12,083 nt of DNA from Deltaproteobacteria bacterium (GTDB lineage: Bacteria > Desulfobacterota > GWC2-55-46 > S146-70 > JAUXIU01): contig JAUXIU010000014.1 of NCBI GenBank assembly GCA_030620895.1, positions 1 through 12,083 on the forward strand. Direction: 5' to 3'. Positions 1 through 7,848 of this stretch are shown here, piece by piece. The position numbers and the translations under genes are program-made. The notes under the pieces were generated by a model. That model worked only from the letters and a program-made list of their open reading frames with translations. It had not been told where the DNA came from and did not search any database. How positions within the stretch are numbered: position 1 is the stretch's first letter; the number at the start of each line of letters is the position of its first letter.

Positions 1-1
1 A

Positions 2-229
2 GATCTCCTCGTCCTCGATGAGATAAACAGTGTCATCAACGGGGGATGGCTCTCGCTCGAGGAGTTTGTTGTGTTCCTGGAAGATAGGCCAGATGGTCTT
101 GAGGTTGTTCTTACAGGGCGAGACGCCCCTGTAGAACTGGTCAAGATGACCGATTATGTAACAGAGATGCTCAAGATAAAACACCCGTTCGACAGGGGGG
201 TAAAGGCGAGGAAGGGGATTGAGTACTAA
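2..229 (+). CDS. cobO: Corrinoid adenosyltransferase, CobO/BtuR family (3' part only)
   Basis: Only the last 75 codons are inside the window; the gene begins upstream. The enzyme transfers the 5'-deoxyadenosyl group of ATP to Co(I) of a corrinoid in the cytoplasm. The visible part starts in a Walker-B-like DLLVLDEIN, followed by a GGWLSLEEF segment. It then has the family's C-terminal signature: TGRDAPVELVKMTDYVTEM, then [18 protein letters not shown], ending TAA at 227-229. These are hallmarks of the CobA/CobO/BtuR type rather than the PduO or EutT types. The 3' end overlaps the proposed cobU start by 11 bp. As the upstream member of a cobUTSC-cbiA run it probably acts in de novo synthesis as well as salvage. 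The ATP-binding P-loop lies outside the window and cannot be checked. Confidence 0.93.
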   Translation, partial: DLLVLDEINSVINGGWLSLEEFVVFLEDRPDGLEVVLTGRDAPVELVKMTDYVTEMLKIKHPFDRGVKARKGIEY

Positions 230-857
230 AAGACAGGAGGCAGGAATCAGGAATCAGGGACAAGAGATAAAGAAGGGCGGCTCCCAGTTTAGAACTCAAA
301 TCTCAAAACTGATCTTCATCACAGGTGGTGCAAAGAGCGGAAAGAGCGCCAGTGCATTAAAGTTGGCCGGTTCGATATCCGGCAAGAAGGCCTATCTCGC
401 AACGGCGCAGCCCCTCGACATGGAGATGGCCGAAAGGATAAAAAAACACAGAAGCGATAGGGACGATTGCTGGGCGACCATCGAAGAACCGCTGGATATC
501 AGCGATATTATAAAAAATAACAGCAAATATAATGTGATATTGCTCGATTGCCTCACGATCTGGATCTCGAATCTGATGCATAAAAAAACAACGGGAACGT
601 TCCAAGAAACAAGTATCACGGATGAAAAAAGTGTTTCACAAACTGTCTATAGGGAAGTTGATAATCTCATCAACACCTGCAGAGTCTCAAATGCCAACTT
701 CATCATTGTTTCCAATGAGGTTGGTCTGGGGATTGTGCCTGATAACCCCCTCGCCAGGCTGTTTCGTGATATTGTAGGCTTTGCAAATCAGAAGATGGCA
801 GAGGCCGCAGACGAGGTTTACTTAGTAGTAAGCGGGATAACGACAAGGATAAAGTAG
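219..857 (+). CDS. cobU: Adenosylcobinamide kinase / adenosylcobinamide-phosphate guanylyltransferase
   Basis: This bifunctional cytoplasmic enzyme phosphorylates adenosylcobinamide and then transfers GMP from GTP to give adenosylcobinamide-GDP, the CobS substrate. Motifs, counted from the TTG at 219: P-loop GGAKSGKS (36-43), YLATAQPLD (59-67), and RIKKHRSDR with His77, the expected guanylylated histidine. [12 protein letters not shown] follows, then the C-terminal [20 protein letters not shown]. The core is full length. Family members normally begin only a few residues before the P-loop, but here about 30 extra residues precede it. They are encoded partly by heptamer repeats (234-261, 293-313). 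TTG 219 is the first usable start. No ATG, GTG or other TTG occurs in frame before the P-loop; CTG at 309 (Leu31) would give a family-like length. The function is secure, the start is not. The gene overlaps cobO by 11 bp and cobT follows after 28 bp. Confidence 0.9.
   Translation: MSTKRQEAGIRNQGQEIKKGGSQFRTQISKLIFITGGAKSGKSASALKLAGSISGKKAYLATAQPLDMEMAERIKKHRSDRDDCWATIEEPLDISDIIKNNSKYNVILLDCLTIWISNLMHKKTTGTFQETSITDEKSVSQTVYREVDNLINTCRVSNANFIIVSNEVGLGIVPDNPLARLFRDIVGFANQKMAEAADEVYLVVSGITTRIK
234..261 (+). repeat. Tandem heptamer repeat, CAGGAAT type, four units
   Basis: Four consecutive 7-bp units read CAGGAGG, CAGGAAT, CAGGAAT and CAGGGAC. They start 5 bp after the cobO stop codon and lie inside the proposed N-terminal extension of cobU. 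The array is short and degenerate, but it has the same 7-bp period as the arrays at 293-313 and 6450-6484. Confidence 0.6.
293..313 (+). repeat. Degenerate heptamer repeat, AACTCAA type, two to three units
   Basis: The units AACTCAA, ATCTCAA and AACTGAT run up to the first codons of the conserved CobU core. The third unit is poor and the array is only 21 bp, so chance is possible. It is listed because it shares the 7-bp period with two other arrays in the window. Confidence 0.35.
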
Positions 858-885
858 AGAAATCAAATACAGAGGAGGACTTAAG

Positions 886-1974
886 ATGTCCAGAATAAAA
901 GAAACATTGAACTCCATCAGGGCCTGCGACCCATCCTTTTACAAGGCGGCACAGAAGAGGCTGGATAACCTTACGAAACCCCAGGCCAGTCTTGGAAAGC
1001 TTGAGGAGTTTGCCGCGAGGGTCGTGGCCATCACCGAAAAGATGGAACCGACGCTTGAGAAGAAGGCGATATTCACATTTGCCGGTGATCATGGTGTGGC
1101 AGAGGAGGGGGTGTCCGCCTTTCCGAAGGAGGTCACGCCACAGATGGTATTTAATTTCCTGGGAGGCGGGGCAGGGATAAACGTCCTTGCACGTCATGTT
1201 GGGGCAGATGTCATGGTGATAGACATTGGTGTGGACTTCGATTTTGAAGGGGTCGAGGGCCTTGCCCATAAGAAGGTCGTAATGGGCACCAGGAATATCC
1301 GCAAGGGCCCGGCGATGACCAGGGCGGAGGCGATAAGGTGTATTGAGGTGGGGATAGAGCTGGCAGATGAATATGCAGGAAGGGGTTATCAAATATTCGG
1401 CACAGGTGACATGGGCATAGCCAATACCACACCCTCCAGCGCAATAGCAGCGGTCTTTACAAAAAGGCCTGTGGAGGAGGTTACCGGCAGGGGTACAGGT
1501 ATAAGCGATCACGCATTCAGAGATAAGGTCTGGGTGATTGAAGATGCCTTAAAGGTAAACAAGCCGGATCCGAAAGACCCTCTCGATGTCCTCTCAAAGG
1601 TCGGTGGGACAGAGATAGCCGGTATAGCAGGGCTCATTCTGGGGGCTTCTGCAAAACGAATCCCTGTTGTTATAGATGGTTTTATATCGACGGCCGGCGC
1701 ATTGATCGCCCACGAGCTTGAACCTATGACAAAAGACTATACATTCGCAGCACACACCTCCGTAGAACGCGGCCATTGGATTATGCTTGAGAGGATGGAC
1801 CTGACCCCCATTCTCAACCTCAATTTGAGGCTCGGTGAGGGCACAGGTGCCGCGCTTGGCATATCTATGATAGAGGCAGGTGTGAAGATCTACAACGAGA
1901 TGGCCACCTTTGGAGAGGCCGGGGTATCTGAAAGGCAGGATAGTGAGGTTCCTGCTGAGAGTAAGGGTGCATGA
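886..1974 (+). CDS. cobT: Nicotinate-nucleotide--dimethylbenzimidazole phosphoribosyltransferase
   Basis: This enzyme transfers ribose-5-phosphate from nicotinate mononucleotide to the lower-ligand base (classically 5,6-dimethylbenzimidazole), giving alpha-ribazole 5'-phosphate for CobS. The 362-residue protein is close to the usual length of about 350. Family motifs in order: [16 protein letters not shown] (26-41), [16 protein letters not shown] (65-80), [15 protein letters not shown] (172-186), GRGTG (201-205), and [12 protein letters not shown] (314-325). In the last, Glu318 matches the catalytic glutamate of Salmonella CobT. The family's usual end, MATF.EAGVS, is present, followed by about 14 extra residues. 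The ATG at 886 sits 7 bp after a strong GAGGAGG ribosome-binding site (872-878). The stop overlaps the cobS start as ATGA. The actual base attached cannot be read from this sequence. Confidence 0.97.
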   Translation: MSRIKETLNSIRACDPSFYKAAQKRLDNLTKPQASLGKLEEFAARVVAITEKMEPTLEKKAIFTFAGDHGVAEEGVSAFPKEVTPQMVFNFLGGGAGINVLARHVGADVMVIDIGVDFDFEGVEGLAHKKVVMGTRNIRKGPAMTRAEAIRCIEVGIELADEYAGRGYQIFGTGDMGIANTTPSSAIAAVFTKRPVEEVTGRGTGISDHAFRDKVWVIEDALKVNKPDPKDPLDVLSKVGGTEIAGIAGLILGASAKRIPVVIDGFISTAGALIAHELEPMTKDYTFAAHTSVERGHWIMLERMDLTPILNLNLRLGEGTGAALGISMIEAGVKIYNEMATFGEAGVSERQDSEVPAESKGA

Positions 1975-2726
1975 GGCCTTTCCTTCTAGCCTTAAGGTTT
2001 CTGACCATATTTCCCTTGAGGCATGCAGATGACGGAGGGGTGGAAGAGATTGGACGTTCGATCTCCTTTTTCCCCCTTGTCGGTGCACTTCAGGGTATAA
2101 TCCTTGCAGGTTTAGCATACCTGCTAACCAGTTTGCTCCCCTGGGAGCTGATAAGTGCCATAATACTGGTGCTCCTAATCCTGACGAATGGAGGTATTCA
2201 CCTTGATGGCCTTGCCGATACATTCGATGGCCTTGCAGGTGGCAGGACAAGAAAAGAACGTCTGAGGATAATGAGGGACCCTCAGATAGGAGCGATAGGT
2301 GTTGTTGCTATTGTGCTAATCCTACTGATAAAGTTCCTCCTGCTAAAGAACATCCCCCATACCATAAGGTACTCAACATTATTCCTCTTACCTGTTTTTG
2401 GCAGGTGGTCGATCGTCCCTATGGCATACTGGGGAGACTACGCGAGGAAAGCTGAAGGGCTCGGGGCGACCTTTACAGAGCATACTGGCAGAGCACATTT
2501 AATAGCGGCCACAACAATCGCCGTAGTCTTATCAGTGATACCGATTGGGATAGAGGCGCTTGCATATCTCCTCCTCTTGTTCATCTCGGCCTATCTCTGG
2601 ACCCTATTCTTCAGGAAGAGACTCGGTGGTGTAACAGGTGACGTCTTTGGCTTTCAGAGCGAGATATCTGAGGTTATATTCCTTCTGCTTATAATAATAA
2701 AACACAACGGGGCCATATTATTATGA
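1971..2726 (+). CDS. cobS: Adenosylcobinamide-GDP ribazoletransferase (cobalamin synthase)
   Basis: This integral inner-membrane enzyme joins adenosylcobinamide-GDP with alpha-ribazole 5'-phosphate to make adenosylcobalamin 5'-phosphate. The 251-residue length is typical. It opens with the family's [10 protein letters not shown] segment (7-16) and a hydrophobic helix near 38-56. Next come [19 protein letters not shown] (73-91), which carries the conserved acidic metal-binding residues, and [12 protein letters not shown] (99-110). Later signatures are FGRWSIV (143-149) and GGVTGDVFG (219-227). Several Leu/Ile-rich stretches are consistent with six or seven membrane helices. The start overlaps cobT (ATGA at 1971-1974) and the end overlaps cobC (ATGA at 2723-2726), so translation is likely coupled on both sides. 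Confidence 0.96.
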   Translation: MRPFLLALRFLTIFPLRHADDGGVEEIGRSISFFPLVGALQGIILAGLAYLLTSLLPWELISAIILVLLILTNGGIHLDGLADTFDGLAGGRTRKERLRIMRDPQIGAIGVVAIVLILLIKFLLLKNIPHTIRYSTLFLLPVFGRWSIVPMAYWGDYARKAEGLGATFTEHTGRAHLIAATTIAVVLSVIPIGIEALAYLLLLFISAYLWTLFFRKRLGGVTGDVFGFQSEISEVIFLLLIIIKHNGAILL

Positions 2727-3358
2727 AGATAACAAGACTCTACCTTATCCGCCACGGCCAGGTTGTAAACCACCACGAACTCCGTTATACCGGGCACACC
2801 GATGTAGACATAACAAACCTCGGCGTACAGCAGATGGAGAACCTTGCCGACGCCCTGTCAGAAACAGGGATCACCGCTGTATATTCAAGCGACCTGACGA
2901 GGGCTGTAAAGGGCGCCGAAATAATTGCTGAGAGGCTTAATCTCAAGGCCAAAAAGGTCCATGTCTTCAGGGAACTCTACCTCGGAAGATGGGAGGGGTT
3001 GACCAGAGAGGAAGGTGTGGCGAGGTTTCCAGATGAGGCAGATTTCCGTTACAGGGACCTCGCCACCACACGGATAAAGGGTGGGGAGAACCTCCAGGAC
3101 CTGAGAAACAGGGTAATCCCCGCCCTGAATACCATACTGAAGGAACACCACGGAGAACATATATGCATGGTCGTCCATGGTGGTGTAAACAGGGTCATCC
3201 TCTGCGATGCTATGGGCTTGCCACTGGAGAATTTCTTCCGCATCGAACAGGACTACGGCTGCATGAATGTGATTGAATATTTTGAAGACGGGATAAAGGT
3301 AATAAAGCTCCTCAATGGTGGACCAAACCAGGAGCTCAGGGTAACGAAGATATATTGA
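2723..3358 (+). CDS. cobC: Alpha-ribazole phosphatase, histidine phosphatase superfamily
   Basis: This is a phosphoglycerate-mutase-like histidine phosphatase. In this operon its likely job is removing the 5'-phosphate from alpha-ribazole phosphate or from adenosylcobalamin phosphate. The 211-residue protein has the N-terminal LYLIRHGQV, with His11 as the expected phospho-histidine. It also has SSDLTRA (Arg60), the acidic motif RELYLGRWEGL (83-93) and the second catalytic histidine in VVHGGVNR (His152). The domain is complete and no signal peptide is seen. The superfamily is broad, so the cobC assignment rests on the four-base overlap with cobS and the tight link to cbiA. A general phosphatase of the same fold cannot be excluded from motifs alone. 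Confidence 0.87.
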   Translation: MKITRLYLIRHGQVVNHHELRYTGHTDVDITNLGVQQMENLADALSETGITAVYSSDLTRAVKGAEIIAERLNLKAKKVHVFRELYLGRWEGLTREEGVARFPDEADFRYRDLATTRIKGGENLQDLRNRVIPALNTILKEHHGEHICMVVHGGVNRVILCDAMGLPLENFFRIEQDYGCMNVIEYFEDGIKVIKLLNGGPNQELRVTKIY

Positions 3359-4740
3359 TGGCAAAGAGGGCCTTTATAATCGCTGGAACCCATAGCGGTG
3401 CAGGCAAAACGACTATCGCCCTCGGACTTATGGCCGCCCTGAAGAAGAGGGGGCTGGCCGTTCAGCCGTTCAAGACAGGACCTGATTATATAGACCCCGG
3501 CCACCATTCGTCTCTATGTAAAAGACCTTCCTATAACCTCGATACCTGGATGATGGGGACAGAGGGTGTGAAGAAGACATTCGCAATGACGATGGCCGAA
3601 GCGGATGCAGGCATTATAGAAGGGGTCATGGGGCTCTTCGACGGGAAAGATGGTAAAAAAGAGGAGGGGAGCACTGCACACCTTGCCAAGACACTCGGCC
3701 TGCCCGTTTTACTGGTCGTTGACGCAAGGAGTATGGGCAGGAGTGCGGGGGCACTGGTCTACGGTTTTGAGGGGTTCGATCGAAAGGTAAATATCGCAGG
3801 TGTCGTCCTTAACCGGGTGGGCTCCCTGCGACATTTTAAGATGCTCAAGGATGCAATAGAACAGAGGTGCAGGTCAAAGGTGCTGGGCTACATCCCCAGA
3901 GATATGGGACTCGTTATACCCGAAAGGCACCTGGGGCTGATAACCGGTTCTGAGCTCAAAGCCCAAGCCTCTAAGTTCAGAGTATTCACAGAGAGACTCG
4001 TAGATCTTGTTGAAGAGAATATTGATCTGGATATCCTCCTCTCCTTATCTTATAAAACCAGGAGATCACTTCCACCCCATCGACACCAACCTCATAACCC
4101 TAAACCCCGGGCCAGGATCGCCGTTGCACTCGATGATGCCTTCTCCTTCTACTATCAGGAGAATCTGGATATACTGAAGGGCCTGGGTGCAGAACTCATC
4201 TTCTTCAGCCCGTTAAAGTGCAGTAGATTGCCAGATACAATAGATGGCCTCTATATAGGTGGCGGCTATCCGGAGTTACATGCCAGTGAGCTGGCATCAA
4301 ACACAACCCTGAAAAAAGAGATAAAGGCCCTCGCCCAGAAGGGTCTGCCCATATATGCCGAATGCGGAGGCATGATGTACCTCGGAAGGGTACTTAAGGA
4401 CCTTAAGGGTAGGCGTTACAGAATGGTCGGTATCTTCCCGTGGACTTCGAGCATGCTCGGCAGAAGGAGGTCTCTCGGCTATAGGGAGATAGTCGCAATG
4501 GATGGTTGTCCTTTCCTGAAAGAGGGTGAGACAATAAGGGGGCACGAGTTCCATTATTCAGAGATAGATGAACCACCTGATTTGATAAAGAATGTCTATC
4601 TAATCGATAGCAATGGAGAGGAGACCTATCCTGAGGGCTACCTCTATAATAATGTGCTTGCAAGCTATATCCACCTCCACTTTGCCAGCAACCCTAGGTT
4701 CGCAGAAGGGTTTCTGAAGTGCTGCCAGAGCAGACAATAA
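3358..4740 (+). CDS. cbiA: Cobyrinic acid a,c-diamide synthase
   Basis: This ATP-dependent amidotransferase uses glutamine to amidate the a and c carboxylates of (hydrogeno)cobyrinic acid. The 460-residue protein has the two expected halves. The N-terminal synthetase has P-loop GTHSGAGKTT (10-19), FKTGPDYIDPGHH (38-50) and GVMGLFDG (89-96). The C-terminal class-I glutamine amidotransferase has GGGYPELHASEL (301-312), PIYAECGGMMYLG with nucleophile Cys336, GHEFHYS near 405, and the C-terminal catalytic His in SYIHLHF (His439). I chose the ATG at 3358, which overlaps the cobC stop as TGATG; a TTG one codon earlier would add only one residue. CbiA of the anaerobic route and CobB of the aerobic route are homologous. 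The shorter length and presumed lifestyle favour CbiA, but the route is not proven here. Confidence 0.94.
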   Translation: MAKRAFIIAGTHSGAGKTTIALGLMAALKKRGLAVQPFKTGPDYIDPGHHSSLCKRPSYNLDTWMMGTEGVKKTFAMTMAEADAGIIEGVMGLFDGKDGKKEEGSTAHLAKTLGLPVLLVVDARSMGRSAGALVYGFEGFDRKVNIAGVVLNRVGSLRHFKMLKDAIEQRCRSKVLGYIPRDMGLVIPERHLGLITGSELKAQASKFRVFTERLVDLVEENIDLDILLSLSYKTRRSLPPHRHQPHNPKPRARIAVALDDAFSFYYQENLDILKGLGAELIFFSPLKCSRLPDTIDGLYIGGGYPELHASELASNTTLKKEIKALAQKGLPIYAECGGMMYLGRVLKDLKGRRYRMVGIFPWTSSMLGRRRSLGYREIVAMDGCPFLKEGETIRGHEFHYSEIDEPPDLIKNVYLIDSNGEETYPEGYLYNNVLASYIHLHFASNPRFAEGFLKCCQSRQ

Positions 4741-4787
4741 CAAGAGGCTGTTGTGTGCCATAACCGCCTGATAATATTGAATTAATT

Positions 4788-4813
4788 GGGGTGCGTCTCC
4801 CCTTTGTTTTTTC
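4788..4813 (+). terminator. Probable intrinsic terminator after cbiA
   Basis: GGGG (4788-4791) and CCCC (4799-4802) can pair across a 7-nt loop and are followed at once by TTTGTTTTTTCTT (4803-4815). It lies 47 bp after the cbiA stop and before comM, where a cobalamin operon would be expected to end. The stem is only four G-C pairs, so termination may be partial. Confidence 0.45.
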
Positions 4814-4852
4814 TTGTATCCGGTCAGTTTTCCTGTTAATATATCCTATCCT

Positions 4853-6385
4853 ATGCTGGCCAAAACCTTAAGTAGTGCACTTATTGGTATCGACGCCTGC
4901 CTTATCGAAGTTGAGGTAGACATTGCCAATGGGCTTCCAAATTTTTCAACCGTAGGTCTTCCAGACAATGCAGTTAAGGAGAGCAGGGACAGGGTAAGGG
5001 CCGCTATTAAAAACTCAGGTTATAAGTTCCCTGCAAAGAGGATAACGGTAAACCTGGCGCCTGCAGATATAAAGAAGGAAGGAAGCGGTTTCGATCTGCC
5101 TGTCGCCATCGGCATACTTGTTGCCGAGGGAATCATAAAAAAAGCGTATAGTTTCAAAGATCTTCTCATGGTCGGTGAACTATCTTTAGACGGCAGGATA
5201 AAACCGATAAGGGGAGCCCTCCCGATAGCAGTCTCAGCCCGAAAGGCCGGCATCGCCTGTATAATCCTGCCGAAGGAGAACGAAAAGGAGGCAGCCCTTG
5301 TAGAGGGCATCGATGTGCTAGGGGTAAAAAACCTGCCCCAGTTGGTCGGGTTTCTGAACGGAGATCTCACTATCAGCCCATGCGCCGTTGATAAATTGGA
5401 TTACTTCAAGAACGATGATGAAAACACCTTAGACCTCAACGAGGTAAAGGGGCAGGAACATGTAAAGAGGGCCATTGAGGTCGCCGCAGCAGGAGGCCAC
5501 AATATATTGATGATAGGGCCTCCCGGTTCAGGTAAAACGATGCTCGCAAGACGCCTATCCTCTATACTCCCCGAAATGAGTCTCGATGAGGCAGTAGAGA
5601 CAACCAAGGTACATAGCGTTGCCGGAACACTCCGGAGAAAAGATGTTCTTCTGACGACAAGGGTCTTCAGAAGCCCCCATCATACTATCTCTGACGCCGG
5701 ACTCATAGGTGGAGGGCAGGTACCAAAACCGGGGGAGGTGAGTCTGGCGCACAATGGCGTATTATTTCTGGACGAGATGTCTGAGTTCAAGAAGAATGTT
5801 CTGGAGGTGCTCCGCCAGCCCCTTGAAGACGGCGTTGTTACCATCTCCAGGGCCGCTGCATCGCTAACCTATCCATCAAGGTTCATGCTGGTCGGCGCAA
5901 TGAACCCATGCCCCTGTGGCTTCCTTGGAGACCCTAAAAAGGATTGCAACTGTACACCCCTGCAGGTCCAGCGCTATAGGTCTAAGCTATCCGGACCGCT
6001 GTTGGACAGGATAGATATCCACTGCGATGTACCGGCGATGAGGTTCCGTGAGTTATCGAGCGATTCCAATGGTGAATCCTCCAGGGATGTGAGGGAGAGG
6101 GTTTGCAGGGCGCGAAAGGTTCAGGGGGAGAGGTTCCACGGCAAAAAGATACACTCGAACAGCCAGATGACAGGCAGGCATATCAAAAAGTACTGCTCTG
6201 TCGATGAAGAGGGTAAAAGGCTCCTGGAGACGGCTATCGACAGGTTCGGCCTCTCCGCAAGGGCATACACAAGGGTCCTGAAGGTGGCAAGGACGATAGC
6301 CGACCTCGACGGTGAGGAGTCTATAAGAACCCACCATCTCTCGGAGGCGATACAGTACAGGACACTCGATAGAAGGATGGATTAA
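4853..6385 (+). CDS. comM: YifB/ComM family Mg-chelatase-like AAA+ ATPase
   Basis: This is a cytoplasmic AAA+ ATPase of the magnesium-chelatase-like group. The characterised ComM is a hexameric helicase that helps branch migration during natural transformation; most homologues are untested. The 510-residue protein is family length. An N-terminal Lon-protease-like (ChlI) domain spans about 1-165, including SALIGIDA and GLPDNAVKESRDRVRAAI. The AAA+ module has Walker A GPPGSGKT (222-229), FRSPHHTISDAGLIGGG, Walker B VLFLDE (303-308), and a Cys cluster in NPCPCGF (Cys363, 365) and CNC (Cys375, 377). Sensor/arginine-finger region GPLLDRIDIH (391-400) and the C-terminal helical domain follow. I start at ATG 4853 because MLAKTLSSALIGID is the normal family N-terminus; a TTG at 4814 would add 13 unconserved residues. 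No good ribosome-binding site precedes either start. The gene appears to be a single-gene unit. Confidence 0.93.
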   Translation: MLAKTLSSALIGIDACLIEVEVDIANGLPNFSTVGLPDNAVKESRDRVRAAIKNSGYKFPAKRITVNLAPADIKKEGSGFDLPVAIGILVAEGIIKKAYSFKDLLMVGELSLDGRIKPIRGALPIAVSARKAGIACIILPKENEKEAALVEGIDVLGVKNLPQLVGFLNGDLTISPCAVDKLDYFKNDDENTLDLNEVKGQEHVKRAIEVAAAGGHNILMIGPPGSGKTMLARRLSSILPEMSLDEAVETTKVHSVAGTLRRKDVLLTTRVFRSPHHTISDAGLIGGGQVPKPGEVSLAHNGVLFLDEMSEFKKNVLEVLRQPLEDGVVTISRAAASLTYPSRFMLVGAMNPCPCGFLGDPKKDCNCTPLQVQRYRSKLSGPLLDRIDIHCDVPAMRFRELSSDSNGESSRDVRERVCRARKVQGERFHGKKIHSNSQMTGRHIKKYCSVDEEGKRLLETAIDRFGLSARAYTRVLKVARTIADLDGEESIRTHHLSEAIQYRTLDRRMD

Positions 6386-6449
6386 GCATAAGTTTAATTA
6401 ATATGGGGGCCTAGTTTTATCTTAATCATCATTCGTCAATTTTCCCGAT

Positions 6450-6484
6450 ATACGCAATACGCATCACGCACGACGCATAGCGAT
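6450..6484 (+). repeat. Tandem heptamer repeat, NNACGCA type, four to five units
   Basis: Four clear 7-bp units read ATACGCA, ATACGCA, TCACGCA and CGACGCA, followed by a decayed TAGCGAT. The array fills much of the 112-bp gap between comM and pntAA and ends 13 bp before the pntAA start codon. CGATAT occurs just before and at the end of the array (6446-6451 and 6481-6486). It could sit in the 5' leader of the pnt transcript. No promoter or ribosome-binding site can be made out in the same gap. Confidence 0.7.
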
Positions 6485-6497
6485 ATTTTCTAAAGAT

Positions 6498-7649
6498 ATG
6501 AAGGTTACTATTCCAAAAGAGATTCAAACAGGTGAACAGAGGGTAGCGGTAACTCCTGATTCTGTAAAGAGGATTGCTAAAAAGGGACCAGAGGTCTTAG
6601 TGGAGGCAGGAGCTGGAGAAAGTGCTCTATTTCAGGATCAGGATTACTTGGATGCTGGGGCAAAGATTGAGTCTTCTGTTGAAAATCTCTTTCGTAATGC
6701 AGATATAGTTTTAAAGGTACAGAAACCGTTATTTAATGAGGCTATCGGTAAGCACGAGATAGAGATGATGCAGGAGGGAACAGCACTTATCGCCTTTCTT
6801 TACCCACTTGTCAATCACGATCTTATTAGGCAACTTGCAAAGAGTAAGATTAATGCTTTTTCTATGGATGCTATTCCAAGAATTGCCTTAGCCCAGAGTA
6901 TGGATGCACTTAGCTCCATGAGTACTGTAGCAGGCTATAAGGCGGTCTTGACAGCTGCCAATGCACTGCCAAAGTTCTTCCCCATGTTTATGACTGCTGC
7001 AGGAACTATTGCCCCTGCTAAGGTACTGGTGCTCGGAGCAGGTGTGGCTGGCCTTCAGGCATGTGCCACAGCCAAGCGTCTTGGTGCCATGGTTGAGGTC
7101 TTTGATCAACGTCCTGCTGTTAAAGAGCAGGTTGAAAGCCTCGGGGTGAGGTTTGTTGAGGTGTCAACAGAGGAGGAGTCAGAAACAGCAGGTGGTTATG
7201 CTAAAGAGTTGTCTGAAGAGTACAAAAAGCAACAGGCAGAACTGATCCACAAACATATTGTGAAATCAGATGTTGTCATTACTACCGCCCTTATCCCTGG
7301 CAAAAAGGCCCCCATCCTCATCACCGGTAAAATGGTAGAGGATATGAAGCAAGGTTCTATAATTGTGGATCTGGCAGTTGATTTTGGTGGCAACTGTGAG
7401 CTGACTGAGCCAGGAAAAGAGCTTGTCAAGCACGGGGTCCTCATTAGTGGTCTTACCAATCTTCCAGCTTCTATGCCATTTCATGCCAGCCAGATGTATT
7501 CTAAGAATATAGAAAAATTCCTCTTCCACCTTACGGATGAAAATGGCTTGAAGATGGACCTTGATGATGAGATTACCAAGGGCTCGCTCATAACTTACAA
7601 AGGAGAAATAGTCCATAAGATGACACTGGAAGCAATGGCTGCTGACTGA
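6498..7649 (+). CDS. pntAA: NAD(P) transhydrogenase subunit alpha part 1 (domain I, NAD-binding)
   Basis: This is the soluble NAD(H)-binding domain I of proton-translocating transhydrogenase, which exchanges hydride between NADH and NADP+ using the proton motive force. The 383-residue protein is the right size for the free-standing domain I found in three-subunit enzymes. It opens with MKVTIPKEIQTGEQRVAVTP. It then has the signature RIALAQSMDALSSMSTVAGYKA (128-149, the mobile RQD-type loop), Rossmann motif GAGVAGLQA (180-188) with VEVFDQRP following, and the GGYAKELSEEY region (222-232). The alanine dehydrogenase/PNT fold is shared with Ald, but the pntAB and pntB neighbours settle the identity. 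The ATG is preceded by only a weak ribosome-binding site. Arg codons are 4 AGG, 3 CGT and 1 AGA, unlike the AGG-dominated cobalamin genes. Confidence 0.95.
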   Translation: MKVTIPKEIQTGEQRVAVTPDSVKRIAKKGPEVLVEAGAGESALFQDQDYLDAGAKIESSVENLFRNADIVLKVQKPLFNEAIGKHEIEMMQEGTALIAFLYPLVNHDLIRQLAKSKINAFSMDAIPRIALAQSMDALSSMSTVAGYKAVLTAANALPKFFPMFMTAAGTIAPAKVLVLGAGVAGLQACATAKRLGAMVEVFDQRPAVKEQVESLGVRFVEVSTEEESETAGGYAKELSEEYKKQQAELIHKHIVKSDVVITTALIPGKKAPILITGKMVEDMKQGSIIVDLAVDFGGNCELTEPGKELVKHGVLISGLTNLPASMPFHASQMYSKNIEKFLFHLTDENGLKMDLDDEITKGSLITYKGEIVHKMTLEAMAAD

Positions 7650-7848
7650 AGCGATTAGTTTCGTTTGGTAATTGAAAGAATAGAATATTGGAATGATGAA
7701 ATAATGATTTCTTAGATAATTGGAAGGATTTTTGGCCCTTACAATATTCCTATTTTCCACCGTTCCGTTCTCCGTGCGTGAAGGAATATAGGATACTATC
7801 AACGAAACCCTTTAATCTAAACAAATTATAGAGAATGGAGGCGTCATT
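7650..7848 (+). other. Non-coding gap between pntAA and pntAB
   Basis: This 199-bp gap is unusual inside a transhydrogenase operon. Near the ends, GTTTCGTT (7658-7665) and AACGAAAC (7801-7808) form an 8-bp inverted repeat. Inside, ATATTCC and GGAATAT (about 7744-7750 and 7783-7789) could also pair. AT-rich sequence at 7681-7709 has a weak 7-bp texture (for example TTGGAAT, echoed as TTGGAAG at 7720-7726), but it is too decayed to call a repeat. No terminator with a T-run is visible. TGGAGG at 7835-7840 is the pntAB ribosome-binding site. Confidence 0.5.

Noticed and set aside
1..885. Cobalamin riboswitch for the B12 operon
   Set aside because: Everything up to position 229 is cobO coding sequence and the next genes overlap or nearly touch, so there is no room for a riboswitch leader. 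It would have to be upstream of the window.
703..1512. Long open frame of 269 codons on the minus strand across cobU and cobT
   Set aside because: It lies antisense to two well-conserved genes, matches no family I recognise, and is rich in Cys, His and Arg as shadow frames are.
4814..4842. Promoter-like TTGTAT (4814-4819), 17-bp spacer, TAATAT (4837-4842) before comM
   Set aside because: The -35 matches consensus at only three positions and the -10 lies 10 bp from the start codon, which would require a nearly leaderless mRNA. Such matches are common by chance in AT-rich DNA.
6386..6449. Terminator after comM around GGGGGCCTAG
   Set aside because: No stem-loop followed by a T-run can be drawn; the G-run has no matching C-run downstream.
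7266..7802. Minus-strand open frame of 178 codons over the pntAA end and the gap
   Set aside because: It mostly overlaps the conserved pntAA 3' end, with no recognisable domain or ribosome-binding site.
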